A stretch of DNA of 64,000 nt from DASUPK01 sp963743575 (lineage in GTDB: Bacteria > Actinomycetota > Thermoleophilia > Solirubrobacterales > 70-9). Shown piece after piece: positions 25,418 to 34,164 of the stretch. The notes under the pieces were generated by a model, which made no database searches, was not told the DNA's origin, and saw nothing but the letters and a program-made list of their open reading frames with translations. The translations under genes and the position numbers were made by a program. Each line of letters starts with the position of its first letter. Positions within the stretch are counted from its first letter, which is position 1. Where the stretch lies: positions 310,001-374,000 of the forward strand of contig CAVUQC010000007.1 in assembly GCA_963743575.1 (NCBI GenBank). Reading direction: 5' to 3'.

Positions 25418-25800
25418 ACGCCTCCTCCCCGTTTACCAACGACCGCTACGACGAGGAGGCCTACGCCGAGGCCGATGGTGTCGAACTGAGCCGCGTCCAC
25501 ATCCGGCGCACCTTCACCGGCGACCTGGAGGGCGAGAGCACGGCCGAGCTGATGATCGCCAAGTCCGAAGGCGGCGGTGGCTACGTCGGGCATGACCGCA
25601 TCAGTGGGGCTCTGGGCGGCAGGGCGGGCAGCTTCGTCTTTCAGCACACCGGGGTGATGGGACCGAACGGCGTCACCAACACCGGGACGATCGTGCCCGG
25701 CACGGGGACAGGGGAGCTCGAGGACATCACCGGCGAGGGAAGCATGCTCGCCGACGAGGAGGGCAACCACGCCCTCACACTCTCCTACGAGCTGCCCTAG
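25414..25800 (+). CDS. DUF3224-family protein
   Basis: 128 residues from the GTG overlapping the bcp stop. The sequence follows the DUF3224 pattern: HIRRTFTGDLEGESTAELMI, a GHDRISGALGGRAGSFVFQH block, a NTGTIVPGTGTGELEDITGEG block, and ALTLSYELP. The family forms a small beta-barrel related to allene-oxide-cyclase-like folds; its function is not established. Coupling to a peroxiredoxin suggests a stress-related role, which is only an inference. It abuts the convergent CAX gene, whose stop begins at the next base. Confidence 0.85.
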   Translation: MNASSPFTNDRYDEEAYAEADGVELSRVHIRRTFTGDLEGESTAELMIAKSEGGGGYVGHDRISGALGGRAGSFVFQHTGVMGPNGVTNTGTIVPGTGTGELEDITGEGSMLADEEGNHALTLSYELP

Positions 25801-26937
25801 CTACGCGAACGCGAAGGTCAGGGCCAGCACCGCATAGACGGCGAGCAGCTGCAGGCCCTCGTACCAGGTCGACTCGCCTTCCTGCGTGACCTGGTTGGCG
25901 ATGATCGCCGCGATCGCGAGGGCGGCGAGCTCGAACCCGTTGAAGACGAGGGCCATCGGGTGCGGTCCGAGGAAGAAGGAGCAGAGGACCAGCACAGGCG
26001 TGACGAAGAGGGCGACCTGGGCGCTTGAGCCGATCGCGATGTTGACCGCCAGGCTCATCTTGTTCTTGTAGGCAACCAGCACGGCCACCCAGTGCTCCGC
26101 CGCGTTGCCCACGATCGCGACCACAATCGCCCCGATGAAGAACTCCGAGAGGCCGATCGCGTGCGAGGCCTCCTCGATCGATCCGACCAGGATCTCCGAC
26201 ATCACGCCGACCAGCGCGCCCGAGATCGCAAGCGCGAGCACCGACCGCCGCATGCTCCAGTCCCCGCGACCCTCGGTGTGGGACTCCTCCTCGTGCGGGT
26301 TGAAGAGCGCAGCGTGCGTCCGCAGCGAGAAGAGCAGGCCGGCGCCGTACGAGATGATCAGGATGACCGCGACGGCGAAGGAGAGCTTCTCGAGGTCGCC
26401 GCCGTAGTTGACGATGTTATCGCCGGCGTGAGGCAGGCCTCCCCCCTGCGCCAGTGCGAACACCGCGGGCATGATCATCGCCGCGACGGCGAGCAGCAGC
26501 ATCGTCGACTGGACGCTGGCCGCGGTCCGGCCGAACTTCTGGACGCTTCGCGTTCGGCCGCCGCTCAGGCCACCGACCAGCATCGCGGCGCCCATCACGA
26601 GCAGGATGTTCCCCAGGATCGAGCCGACCAGCGAGGCCTTGACGACCTCGTGCAGCCCCTTGCCGAGGGCGAACAGGGCGATGATCAGCTCGGGGGCGTT
26701 GCCGAAGGTGACGTTGAGCAGGCCGCCGATCAGGTTGCCCGAGCGCTCCGCGAGCTCCTCGGTCGCGCGCCCCATCATCGCCGCCGGCGGGATCAGGGCG
26801 ATCGCGGATACGAAGAAGACGACGGTCGCCGGAGCACCGGCCAGATCGACGATCACCGCGGCCAGGATGAGCGGTGAGAGCAGGTAGGGCCAGCCGTCGG
26901 CTCCGAAAAGCCTCTTCGGGTTCGTCAATAGACTCAA
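25801..26937 (-). CDS. CAX-type Ca2+(cation)/H+ antiporter
   Basis: About 378 residues from the TTG at 26935-26937 (the TTG at 26926-26928 is an alternative). About eleven membrane segments in two inverted halves carry the CaCA repeat motifs LLNVTFGNAPELIIALFALG and VAIVGNAAEHWVAVLVAYKN, with the ion-binding Glu in each. An acidic/His stretch (PHEEESHTEGRGD) lies mid-molecule between the halves, as in CAX proteins. It would use the proton gradient to export Ca2+ or similar cations. The start lies only three bases from the divergent oxidoreductase start, leaving no separate promoter space. Confidence 0.92.
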   Translation of the reverse strand: MSLLTNPKRLFGADGWPYLLSPLILAAVIVDLAGAPATVVFFVSAIALIPPAAMMGRATEELAERSGNLIGGLLNVTFGNAPELIIALFALGKGLHEVVKASLVGSILGNILLVMGAAMLVGGLSGGRTRSVQKFGRTAASVQSTMLLLAVAAMIMPAVFALAQGGGLPHAGDNIVNYGGDLEKLSFAVAVILIISYGAGLLFSLRTHAALFNPHEEESHTEGRGDWSMRRSVLALAISGALVGVMSEILVGSIEEASHAIGLSEFFIGAIVVAIVGNAAEHWVAVLVAYKNKMSLAVNIAIGSSAQVALFVTPVLVLCSFFLGPHPMALVFNGFELAALAIAAIIANQVTQEGESTWYEGLQLLAVYAVLALTFAFA

Positions 26938-26940
26938 AGC

Positions 26941-28125
26941 GTGAGCGAGCCTAACGAGAGTGGCGCCAGGGTCTGCATCGTCGGAGGCGGCGTGGCGGGC
27001 GTCGAGGCCCTCCTCGCCCTCCGGGACATGGCCGGTGACGCCGCCCGGCTCACGCTGGTCGCTCCGGAGCCGGACTTCGTCTACAAGCCGCTGCTGGTCG
27101 AGGAGCCGTTCGGTTTCGGCCCGCCTGAGCAATATGCGCTGGAGCCGCTCGCCGCCGAGAGTGACGCAGAGTTCCTCCTGCACTCGGTGGCATCAGTGGA
27201 TCCGGGAGCGCACGCGATCGAGCTCGACGACGGGAGCTCGCTCGACTACGACTACCTGGTCGTCTGCGTCGGCGGGCGCTTCGTCCCCGCCCTGCCCGGG
27301 GCAATCACCTTCCCCAACCCGGCCGAGCCCCTCAACATCGATCCTGTCCTGGATCGGGCGGCGGCCGGTGCCGGGCGAATCGCCTTCGTCGTGCCGGGAA
27401 GCATCACCTGGTCCCTCCCCATCTATGAGCTCGCGCTGATGACGGACCGCCGCGCCCGGGAGCGAGGAGCTCAGGTCGAAATCACGCTGATCACCCCGGA
27501 GCCCACCCCGCTCGCGGCCTTCGGCGCCGCCGCGAGCTCAGCCGTCGCGGAGCTGCTCAGCGCCCGCGGGATCGAGGTCCTCACCGGGGAGCGCGCCCAC
27601 GAGGAGGGCGACTCGCTGATCCTCACCCCAGGTGACCGGAAGATCGACGCCGACGTGGTCATCGCGCTGCCGGCGATCGAGGGGCCGGCCATCGAGGGAC
27701 TGCCGGCCGACGATGGGGGCTTCCTCCCGGTAGACGACCATTCGCGCGTGCGGGGCGCGGAGGACGTCTACGCCGCGGGGGATGGCACCAACTTCCCGCT
27801 CAAGCAGGGCGGCCTGGCGACCCAGCAGGCGGACGCGGCGGCCGCGGACATCGCACATCGCCTCGGCGCGGCGGGTGCGCCGGAGGCCTTCCGGCCGGTG
27901 CTCCGAGGACAGCTGCTCACGGGCGACGCCTCTCTGCAGATGCAGACCGACGTCACGGGAGGCGGCGGCGAGGGGACGGCGAGCCTGGACCGGCTCTGGT
28001 GGCCGCCGCACAAGATCAGTGGCCGCTACCTGGCGCCGTTGCTCTACCGAGGCGACGTCCACGCGGCGGGACGGCCTCCGGGAGACCTGCTCGAGATCGA
28101 CGAGCCGCTGAGCGACTCCTGGTAG
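26941..28125 (+). CDS. Pyridine-nucleotide-disulfide-type flavin oxidoreductase (NDH-2/SQR-like)
   Basis: 394 residues from a GTG start. VCIVGGGVAGVEALLALRD is the FAD Rossmann motif. LTLVAPEPDFVYKPLLVEE resembles the NDH-2 and sulfide:quinone reductase region that lines the flavin, and DYDYLVVCVGGRFVPALPG is the middle ATG-like motif. VYAAGDGTNFPLKQGGLATQ is the C-terminal FAD motif. The redox-active Cys pair of SQR is not seen: the only Cys residues are CIVGG and VCVGG in the Rossmann strands. A dehydrogenase or quinone reductase role is therefore more likely than sulfide oxidation. The C-terminus (WWPPHKISGRYLAPLLYRGD) may contact the membrane. It diverges from the CAX gene. Confidence 0.85.
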   Translation: MSEPNESGARVCIVGGGVAGVEALLALRDMAGDAARLTLVAPEPDFVYKPLLVEEPFGFGPPEQYALEPLAAESDAEFLLHSVASVDPGAHAIELDDGSSLDYDYLVVCVGGRFVPALPGAITFPNPAEPLNIDPVLDRAAAGAGRIAFVVPGSITWSLPIYELALMTDRRARERGAQVEITLITPEPTPLAAFGAAASSAVAELLSARGIEVLTGERAHEEGDSLILTPGDRKIDADVVIALPAIEGPAIEGLPADDGGFLPVDDHSRVRGAEDVYAAGDGTNFPLKQGGLATQQADAAAADIAHRLGAAGAPEAFRPVLRGQLLTGDASLQMQTDVTGGGGEGTASLDRLWWPPHKISGRYLAPLLYRGDVHAAGRPPGDLLEIDEPLSDSW

Positions 28126-28128
28126 TGC

Positions 28129-29196
28129 CTACTGGGTGAGGAGGTCGGCGCACTTCTGGAGCGCGGCTGAGCCCGATGCCGTCGAGAGGCACTGCTCGTA
28201 GGCCTGGACGCCCGAGGGGCTGGGCGCCGTGGTCGAGCCGCCCGACTCAGGCAGCGCGCCACTCGTCCCAAGGCCGCCGCGGAGCGAATTGCCGAGCTGG
28301 TTCGGGCTGATCCCGAGGGTCTGGAAGAGACTGCTGAGGGGCTGCGCGTTCGCCGGGGCGTTGAAGGTCTGAGGCTTGTTGAGGTCGGCGAAGTTGAGCT
28401 GGATGTCGATACTGAGCGAGTCGGGAGCACCAGGCGTTCCGGCGGGTGGCTTCAGGTCGGCGTGGATCTGGAACCGGCGAAGCAGCTTGTCGTTCTCGCC
28501 CGAGTAGACGTCGATGTCGCCCGACTGGACGACGTCATTGAGCTGGTTGAGCTGCTGGGTGTTGACGTTCCCGACCGCGTTGCCGGCCCTCTGCGCAATC
28601 GCCTTAAGGTCCTCCACCAGCTTGGAGACGTTCGCCGATCCGGAGATGTGGATCGTCGGCGCCCCCTCCACGTCCTCCGTGCCCTCGTTCTTCAGGTCCG
28701 TGAGCCAGTTGGCCGGGCTGATGTTGAGCGCGTGCAGCAGGTTGGTGGACTTGCCCGAGCTGTTCTGCCCCTGCAGCTGCGCGTAGGTCGCCGTGAACTC
28801 GTCATAGAGCTGCTGGGGCACCGCGTAGTCGGTCCCCTGGAAGTTCACGAATGCCCCGTCCCCGGTCGAGATCAGGCCGCCGGTGCCTGAGAAGCTCTGG
28901 GACCCGCTGTCAGCCTTCAGTGAGGCGTCGACGTCGAACTTGGGAAACTGGCCGCTGCCCTGGCTGTCGAACTTCCCGCCGAGCTTGGTCTCGAAGGTCC
29001 CGGGGTTGGAACCGCCGGAGGTCTCGATCTTGAAATCGAGATCGAAGGTGCCGCTCCGGATGCTCGTCGGGTTGTTGAAAGTCTGCTGGAGGACCTGCTG
29101 CGGATCCTCGCCGTTGCCGCCCCCGCCGCAGGCGGCGAGCACGAGCGCCGCGACGAGCGCGAATGCGAGTGCGATCAGGGGTCGGATCCGGGTCAC
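28129..29196 (-). CDS. LppX/LprG-like secreted lipoprotein
   Basis: 355 residues. The lipoprotein signal ends LVLAACGGGG, with the lipobox Cys at about 23. The body resembles the LppX_LprAFG fold, a beta-sheet half-barrel binding acyl chains: an ETKLGGKFDSQGSGQFPKFD strand pair, a GGLISTGDGAFVNFQGTDYA block, NWLTDLKNEGTEDVEGAPTI, and a GDIDVYSGENDKLLRRFQIH strand pair. A disordered Ser/Gly tail ends with a short Cys-containing segment (QCLSTASGSAALQKCADLL) that probably forms a disulfide. Relatives in mycobacteria shuttle lipids across the envelope. It is convergent with the flavoprotein gene, with a three-base gap. Confidence 0.75.
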   Translation of the reverse strand: MTRIRPLIALAFALVAALVLAACGGGGNGEDPQQVLQQTFNNPTSIRSGTFDLDFKIETSGGSNPGTFETKLGGKFDSQGSGQFPKFDVDASLKADSGSQSFSGTGGLISTGDGAFVNFQGTDYAVPQQLYDEFTATYAQLQGQNSSGKSTNLLHALNISPANWLTDLKNEGTEDVEGAPTIHISGSANVSKLVEDLKAIAQRAGNAVGNVNTQQLNQLNDVVQSGDIDVYSGENDKLLRRFQIHADLKPPAGTPGAPDSLSIDIQLNFADLNKPQTFNAPANAQPLSSLFQTLGISPNQLGNSLRGGLGTSGALPESGGSTTAPSPSGVQAYEQCLSTASGSAALQKCADLLTQ

Positions 29197-29276
29197 GTTT
29201 CTCTCTCCAGCGGCGCCGCAGGGTACCGCAAGGCCCTTAGCGCCACCTTGAGCGGGCTCGTCCTATCCTGAATCGC

Positions 29277-32200
29277 ATGGAGGAGAGGAGAGCCTGTCCC
29301 AACTGCGCGGCCGAGAACCCCGCCGGCGCCAAGTTCTGCATGGAGTGCGGCGCCGAGCTCTCGCCGAAGTGCCCCCATTGCGGGGCGGACAACCCCGGTG
29401 GCGCCAAGTTCTGCATGGAGTGCGGCGGTGCTCTCTCGGGAGAGTCCCCACCGGCGGCGAGCGGCCCTGCGGCCCCCGCTGAGGCGCCCCCCGAGGAGCG
29501 ACGGCAGGCGACGGTTCTGTTCGCCGACCTCTCCGGCTACACGGCGGCCGCCGAGCGGATGGACCCTGAGGCCGTCAAGGCCCTCGTCGATCGCACCCTG
29601 CGCGTCCTCGGTGAGCAGATCGAGCGGTTCGGCGGATCGATCGACAAGTTCATCGGCGACAACGTGATGGGCGTCTTCGGCGCTCCGGTCGCCCACGAGG
29701 ACGATCCCGAGCGCGCCGTGAGGGCTGGACTCGCCATGCAGGATGCGATGGAGGGCGCGAACCGTCAGAGCCGCGAGAAGTTCGGCGTGGGCTTCTCGCT
29801 CCGCGTCGGCATCAACTCAGGCGAGGTGATGGCGGGAGCGGTCGGCGACCGCTACACGGTCATGGGGGACGCGGTCAACGTCGCGGCGCGCCTCCAGGCC
29901 GCGGGCCGCCCTGAGACCGTCACTGTCGGCGAATCGACCTACCGTGCCAGCCGCGAGGCGATCGCCTTCGAGCGGCTCGAGCCGCTTCTCCTGAAGGGCA
30001 AGGAGGAGCCGGTGCCCGCCTGGGAGGCCAACGGCGTGGTCGCCGAGCCCCGCAAGGGAGCGGGCCGCGCGCAGACCCCCTTGATCGGCCGCGAGGAGGA
30101 GGCCGGACTGCTGATGTCCCTGGTGGACCGGGTGCAGCGCGAGGAGCGCCCGCACCTGGTCACCGTGATCGGCCAGGCCGGCGTGGGCAAGTCGCGGCTG
30201 CTCCGCGAACTGATGACCAACCTCTCCGAGGCGGACGATCCGCCGACGATCCGGCGCGGTCAGTGCCCGCCGTATGGCGCGGGCATCGCCTACTGGGCGC
30301 TCGCCGAGGTGCTCAACGACGAGTTCGAGATCCGAGACACCGACGCGCCCGAGGCCGCCTGGGAGAAGCTCCGCGCAGGCGTCACGGAGATGATGAAGGA
30401 GCTCGGGGAGGAGACCGCGGGCGATCGCAACGCCGCGCTGCTTGCCATTCCCCTCGGGCTCGAGCCGCCGGAGGAGCTCCAGCCATCCGAGGAGGACCCT
30501 CAGCGCATGCGCGAGGCGCTCTTCTCCGCGGCCCGCGCCGCCGTTGAGGCGATAGCGCGCCGGCGCCCCCTGGTCCTGGCGATCGACGACATCCACTGGG
30601 CGGACGAGGGCATGCTCGACCTGATCGACCACCTGACGCGATGGGTCCGGGCTCCGCTGCTGCTCGTCTGCCTGACCCGGGACGAGCTGCTCGAGCGCCG
30701 GCCCGGCTGGGGTGGCGGCCGTCGCAACGCGACCACGATCTCGCTCGAGCCGCTCACCGCGACCGAGACCCGGGAGCTCGTGGCCGCGCTGATGCCGAGC
30801 TCGGGCGAGGATGGCGGCGACGTCGTCCCCCAGGTCGCCGAGCGCTCTGGAGGGAACCCCCTGTTCGCCGAGGAGATGGTCAACCGCCTGCTCGAGGAGG
30901 ACACGGTCGAGGCGGAGGCGCTCCCGAGGACGGTTCAGTCGCTGCTCGCCGCCCGCCTCGACTCGCTCGATCGCCTGGAGAGGCGGCTGCTTCAGTCGGC
31001 ATCTGTGGTCGGCCAGACCTTCTGGGAGGGGGCACTGGCCACGACGGCGGAAGAGGAGGGCCTCGACCTCCCCACCACGCTCTCCAACCTCGAGGAGAAG
31101 GACCTGCTCGTCCCCAGCACCGGCAGCCGGCTCGCGGGTGAGCGGGAATACGCCTTCAAGCACGTCCTGATCCGCGACGTCGCCTACTCGATGCTGCCGA
31201 AGTCCGTGCGCTGCCGGAAGCACGTCGAGGTCGCCGAGTTCATTCGCGAGCGCGCCGGTGAGCGAAGTGACGGCGTCATCGGCCTGATCGCAGAGCACTT
31301 CGCGCGCGCCGCCGCCCTCGGCTCCGAGGCGGGGCTCGAGCGTGACGCCCTCGCCCAGCTGCAGACCCAGGCCCTCGAGTCCCTCGAAGCCGCCGGCGAC
31401 GCCGCTGCCGCGCTCTACTCGAACGCCGAGGCCTTCGATCGCTACACGGCGGCTCTCGAGATCTCGGAGTCACTGGATCCGGGCACGGTCGCCCGCGTCG
31501 GCGAGAAGCAGGGTGACGTCGCGCTGCGCATGGGGCGAGTGGACGCAGCGGTGGCGGTCTGGGAGCGCTGCCTCGACTATCACCGCGCCCAGGAGGACCT
31601 GGCTCGCGTCGCGGACCTCCACCGGAAGATCGGCGCGGCCCTCTGGCACAAGGGCGAGCGCCGCGCCTCGATCGACAACTACCAGCGCGGTATCGACCTC
31701 CTCAAGGACGGGCCGCCCTGCATCGAGCTCGTCCGGCTCTATGAGGAGGCGGCGTCCCTCTACATGCACACCGGGGACAACATGCTCGCCATCTACGCCT
31801 CCGAGAAGGCCCTGAGGCTCGCTGAGCGCCTCGATGAAGCCCGCGCCGCCAGCAGGGCTCACGGGATCTTCGGCCGCGTCTTCGGGCGCATCGGCGACTC
31901 CGAAAAGGCACGCGAGAACCTGGAGCGCTCCGTCGCCCTGGCGCGCGAGTCCGATCGCTCCGAGGCCGTCCGCGCCCTGCTCACGCTCGGCTACCACCTC
32001 GAGGTCTCCGAGGCCGACTACGAGGGGGCGGCGGACGCGTACCGCGAGGCGCTCGAGATCGCGCAGGAGGTGGGCGATCTTCCCTCGCAGGTCGAGCTCC
32101 ACGCCTCGCTTGGGGAGCTCGCGGTCGACAACGCCGACTGGGCGGCGGTGGAGGAGGCCGCGGAGGCGAGCGCGAGCCTGGCCGAGCGGGAGGGCCTCTA

Positions 32201-32828
32201 CGGCAAGCTCTGCTTCCCCGATCTGATGCGCGGCGTGCTCAGCTGGCGTGCCGGGGAGTGGCAGGACGCGGCCAAGTCATTCCGGCGGGCACACGAGCTG
32301 GGGGAGCAGGTCGGACGCTCCGAGGTCGCCTTCAACGCGCTCTTCTGGCTGGCCATCACACTCCGTGAGAGTGGCGATCTGGCCGCAGCCGAAACCGAGC
32401 TGACCCGGGCGCTCGATATCTGCGAGCGGGCCGGCCTCATCGCGCAGTCCGTCGAGGCGATCTCGGCGCGCGCCGTGGTCCTGGCCCTGGCCGGTCGCAC
32501 GGAGCAGGCGCGCGCCGCCGCGGAGGAGGCCGACCGGCTCGCGGGCCGGCTGCACTATCCCGTGGGCGAAGCCGCCACCGCTGAGGCCAGTGGCGCGTGC
32601 GCGGAGGATTCCGAGGAAGCGGCCGAGAAGATCGACGAGGCACGGCGCCGCTGGCAGGAGCTGGGCCGTCCGCTCGATGCGACGCGCTGCCTGGTCATCC
32701 GCGGCCGTCTGCTGCTGGAGCAGGATCCGACCGCCGCCGCCGGGCTGCTCGACGATGCCGCCTCGGAGTACGAGGAGCTGGGCGCCCCGGCGCTCGCGGC
32801 GCGCGCCCGCGAGCCGGTCGCAAGCTGA
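29277..32828 (+). CDS. Zinc-ribbon / class III cyclase / AAA ATPase / TPR signalling protein
   Basis: 1183 residues. Two zinc ribbons at the start (CPNC...CMEC, 7-24; CPHC...CMEC, 32-49). A Pro/Ala linker leads to a class III cyclase domain (about 75-245) with Asp84 (FADLSGYT), Lys124, Asp128 (KFIGDNVMGVFG) and GDAVNVAARLQ, so all metal and purine residues are present. An AAA_16-type NTPase follows, with Walker A GQAGVGKS (about 298-305) and Walker B LVLAIDDIHWAD (about 432-443). The rest is a long array of helical TPR-like repeats (about 680-1150). The architecture matches the large actinobacterial cyclase-LuxR-like ATPases but without a C-terminal HTH. It would couple nucleotide and protein inputs to cAMP synthesis. 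Confidence 0.92.
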   Translation: MEERRACPNCAAENPAGAKFCMECGAELSPKCPHCGADNPGGAKFCMECGGALSGESPPAASGPAAPAEAPPEERRQATVLFADLSGYTAAAERMDPEAVKALVDRTLRVLGEQIERFGGSIDKFIGDNVMGVFGAPVAHEDDPERAVRAGLAMQDAMEGANRQSREKFGVGFSLRVGINSGEVMAGAVGDRYTVMGDAVNVAARLQAAGRPETVTVGESTYRASREAIAFERLEPLLLKGKEEPVPAWEANGVVAEPRKGAGRAQTPLIGREEEAGLLMSLVDRVQREERPHLVTVIGQAGVGKSRLLRELMTNLSEADDPPTIRRGQCPPYGAGIAYWALAEVLNDEFEIRDTDAPEAAWEKLRAGVTEMMKELGEETAGDRNAALLAIPLGLEPPEELQPSEEDPQRMREALFSAARAAVEAIARRRPLVLAIDDIHWADEGMLDLIDHLTRWVRAPLLLVCLTRDELLERRPGWGGGRRNATTISLEPLTATETRELVAALMPSSGEDGGDVVPQVAERSGGNPLFAEEMVNRLLEEDTVEAEALPRTVQSLLAARLDSLDRLERRLLQSASVVGQTFWEGALATTAEEEGLDLPTTLSNLEEKDLLVPSTGSRLAGEREYAFKHVLIRDVAYSMLPKSVRCRKHVEVAEFIRERAGERSDGVIGLIAEHFARAAALGSEAGLERDALAQLQTQALESLEAAGDAAAALYSNAEAFDRYTAALEISESLDPGTVARVGEKQGDVALRMGRVDAAVAVWERCLDYHRAQEDLARVADLHRKIGAALWHKGERRASIDNYQRGIDLLKDGPPCIELVRLYEEAASLYMHTGDNMLAIYASEKALRLAERLDEARAASRAHGIFGRVFGRIGDSEKARENLERSVALARESDRSEAVRALLTLGYHLEVSEADYEGAADAYREALEIAQEVGDLPSQVELHASLGELAVDNADWAAVEEAAEASASLAEREGLYGKLCFPDLMRGVLSWRAGEWQDAAKSFRRAHELGEQVGRSEVAFNALFWLAITLRESGDLAAAETELTRALDICERAGLIAQSVEAISARAVVLALAGRTEQARAAAEEADRLAGRLHYPVGEAATAEASGACAEDSEEAAEKIDEARRRWQELGRPLDATRCLVIRGRLLLEQDPTAAAGLLDDAASEYEELGAPALAARAREPVAS

Positions 32829-33292
32829 TGGCCTCCTTCAAGCAGCAGGGGTTGCTCGACGCGCCGGTGAGCCAGGTGTGGGAGACGATCTGCGATCCGA
32901 TGCAGGCGTCCGAATGGGCCGAGGATGTGATCAAGGTGACGCGGGAGCAGGTGACGCTCGAGAAGGGATCGACCTACTTGGTCACCGCGCGGGGTCCGCT
33001 CGGGATGAAGGGGACGACCCCGTTCAAGGTCGAGGAGCTGGAGGACATGCGCGAGCTGAAGGTGCAGTGCCAGGTCTCGGGCTTCTACTCGCATTGGCTG
33101 CTCACCGAGGCGCAGGGCGGGACCTTCGCGCAGGTCGAGATGGGAGTGGAGGAGCTGGAGGAGAAGCGGGGGCTCCAGGGTCGCGTGATCGGTGCGCTTC
33201 ACACCAAGAACTTCCTGAGGCGCTCCGTTCAGAAGCTCCTCGACGACCTCCGTGGAGCGTTGAAGCAATCCCGCGGCGACCGGCGCTCATAG
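32828..33292 (+). CDS. SRPBCC (START/Bet v1-like) protein
   Basis: 154 residues, start ATG at 32828 in a TGATG overlap with the cyclase stop. The sequence fits the polyketide-cyclase/START-like fold: APVSQVWETICDPMQASEWA, TLEKGSTYLVTARGPLGMKG, ELKVQCQVSGFYSHWLLTEA, GGTFAQVEMGVEE, then a final amphipathic helix FLRRSVQKLLDDLRGALKQS. SRPBCC proteins bind hydrophobic ligands in a cavity. The direct coupling to a cyclase with sensor-like repeats could mean a ligand input, which is inference. Confidence 0.8.
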   Translation: MASFKQQGLLDAPVSQVWETICDPMQASEWAEDVIKVTREQVTLEKGSTYLVTARGPLGMKGTTPFKVEELEDMRELKVQCQVSGFYSHWLLTEAQGGTFAQVEMGVEELEEKRGLQGRVIGALHTKNFLRRSVQKLLDDLRGALKQSRGDRRS

Positions 33293-33301
33293 AATCGCGG
33301 C

Positions 33302-33766
33302 ATGAACGCGGACGGACACCGGACCTGGATTCTCACCGGGTCGCTGGAGAACTTCCGGATCAATGTCGCGCGCGGCTTCGATTTGATCGGCTTCAAGGAG
33401 CGCCGGCGCAATCACGCAGAGGAGTTCGAGCCGGGCGACGAGGTGTTCTTCTACGTCACCGGCGTGCAGGCCTTCGGCGGATTGGCGCGCGTGCGCTCCG
33501 AGATGTTCGAGGACCGCGCCCGCATCTGGCCGGAAAAGAAGGGCAAGCCGGAGATCTATCCGTGGCGAGTCGAGGCCGAGCCCGTCCTGATCCTTCCCGA
33601 GGAGGAGTTCGTCCCGGCCGAGGAGCTCGCCACGGAACTCGAGCACGTCCGCAAGTGGCCACCCGACCACTGGCATCTCGCCTTCCAGGGCCAGCTCCGG
33701 ACCGTCGGAGAGCACGACTCAGCCCTGCTGCGCGAGCGCCTCACCTCCGCGATGGCGAGCGCGTGA
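33302..33766 (+). CDS. EVE-domain (PUA-like) protein
   Basis: 154 residues. TWILTGSLENFRINVARGFD then GFKERRRNHAEEFEPGDEVF, FYVTGVQAFGGLARVRSEMF and YPWRVEAEPVLILPEEEFV form one EVE domain, a PUA-related barrel with an aromatic pocket. EVE domains bind modified cytosines in DNA or RNA, and several are associated with restriction or ribosome-related functions. Here the domain is stand-alone. It overlaps DUF2203 by four bases, in the same short operon as the SRPBCC protein. Confidence 0.85.
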   Translation: MNADGHRTWILTGSLENFRINVARGFDLIGFKERRRNHAEEFEPGDEVFFYVTGVQAFGGLARVRSEMFEDRARIWPEKKGKPEIYPWRVEAEPVLILPEEEFVPAEELATELEHVRKWPPDHWHLAFQGQLRTVGEHDSALLRERLTSAMASA

Positions 33767-34164
33767 GCGAAGAGGACACCGGCCTCGTCCACGAGCGCCA
33801 CTTCACCCGGGAGGAGGCGAACGCCCTCCTCCCCCGGCTCACAGCGATGCTCGACCGGCTCCGCGACGCGAGGGACGACCTGACGGACACCGAGGCCCAC
33901 GAAGCCCTCTCGGAGGCCGCGCCCACGAACGGCGGCGGCGATGAGGGGAGGCAGGTTGGGGTCGCCTTCCTCGAGGTCCGGCGCCTGCTCGAGACGATCG
34001 AGCAATCCGGGATCGTCCTCCGCGACATCGATCGCGGCCTGGTCGACTTTCCCGCCCTCGTGGACGACAGGGAGATCTACCTGTGCTGGGAGCTCGGCGA
34101 GGAAGAGGTCGGCTACTGGCACGAACTCGAGACTGGCTACGGTGGCCGCGAGCCGCTCGAGTAG
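33763..34164 (+). CDS. DUF2203-family protein
   Basis: 133 residues from the GTG in the GTGA overlap with the EVE gene. The family signature is clear: HFTREEANALLPRLTAMLDR at the start, VAFLEVRRLLETIEQSGIVL in the middle, then RDIDRGLVDFPALVDDREIY, LCWELGEEEVGYWHELETGY and GGREPL. DUF2203 proteins are small, conserved in Actinobacteria, Firmicutes and Deinococcus, and of unknown function. The DRGLVDFPA and W-H-E elements suggest a conserved surface. The end overlaps the following membrane gene by 23 bases. Confidence 0.88.
   Translation: MSEEDTGLVHERHFTREEANALLPRLTAMLDRLRDARDDLTDTEAHEALSEAAPTNGGGDEGRQVGVAFLEVRRLLETIEQSGIVLRDIDRGLVDFPALVDDREIYLCWELGEEEVGYWHELETGYGGREPLE

Noticed and set aside
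26941..28125. Sulfide:quinone oxidoreductase
   Set aside because: The fold is similar, but the redox-active Cys pair is missing, so sulfide oxidation cannot be supported.
29817..31298. Long minus-strand frame opposite the large cyclase
   Set aside because: Shadow of the plus-strand gene; no motif and low-complexity composition.
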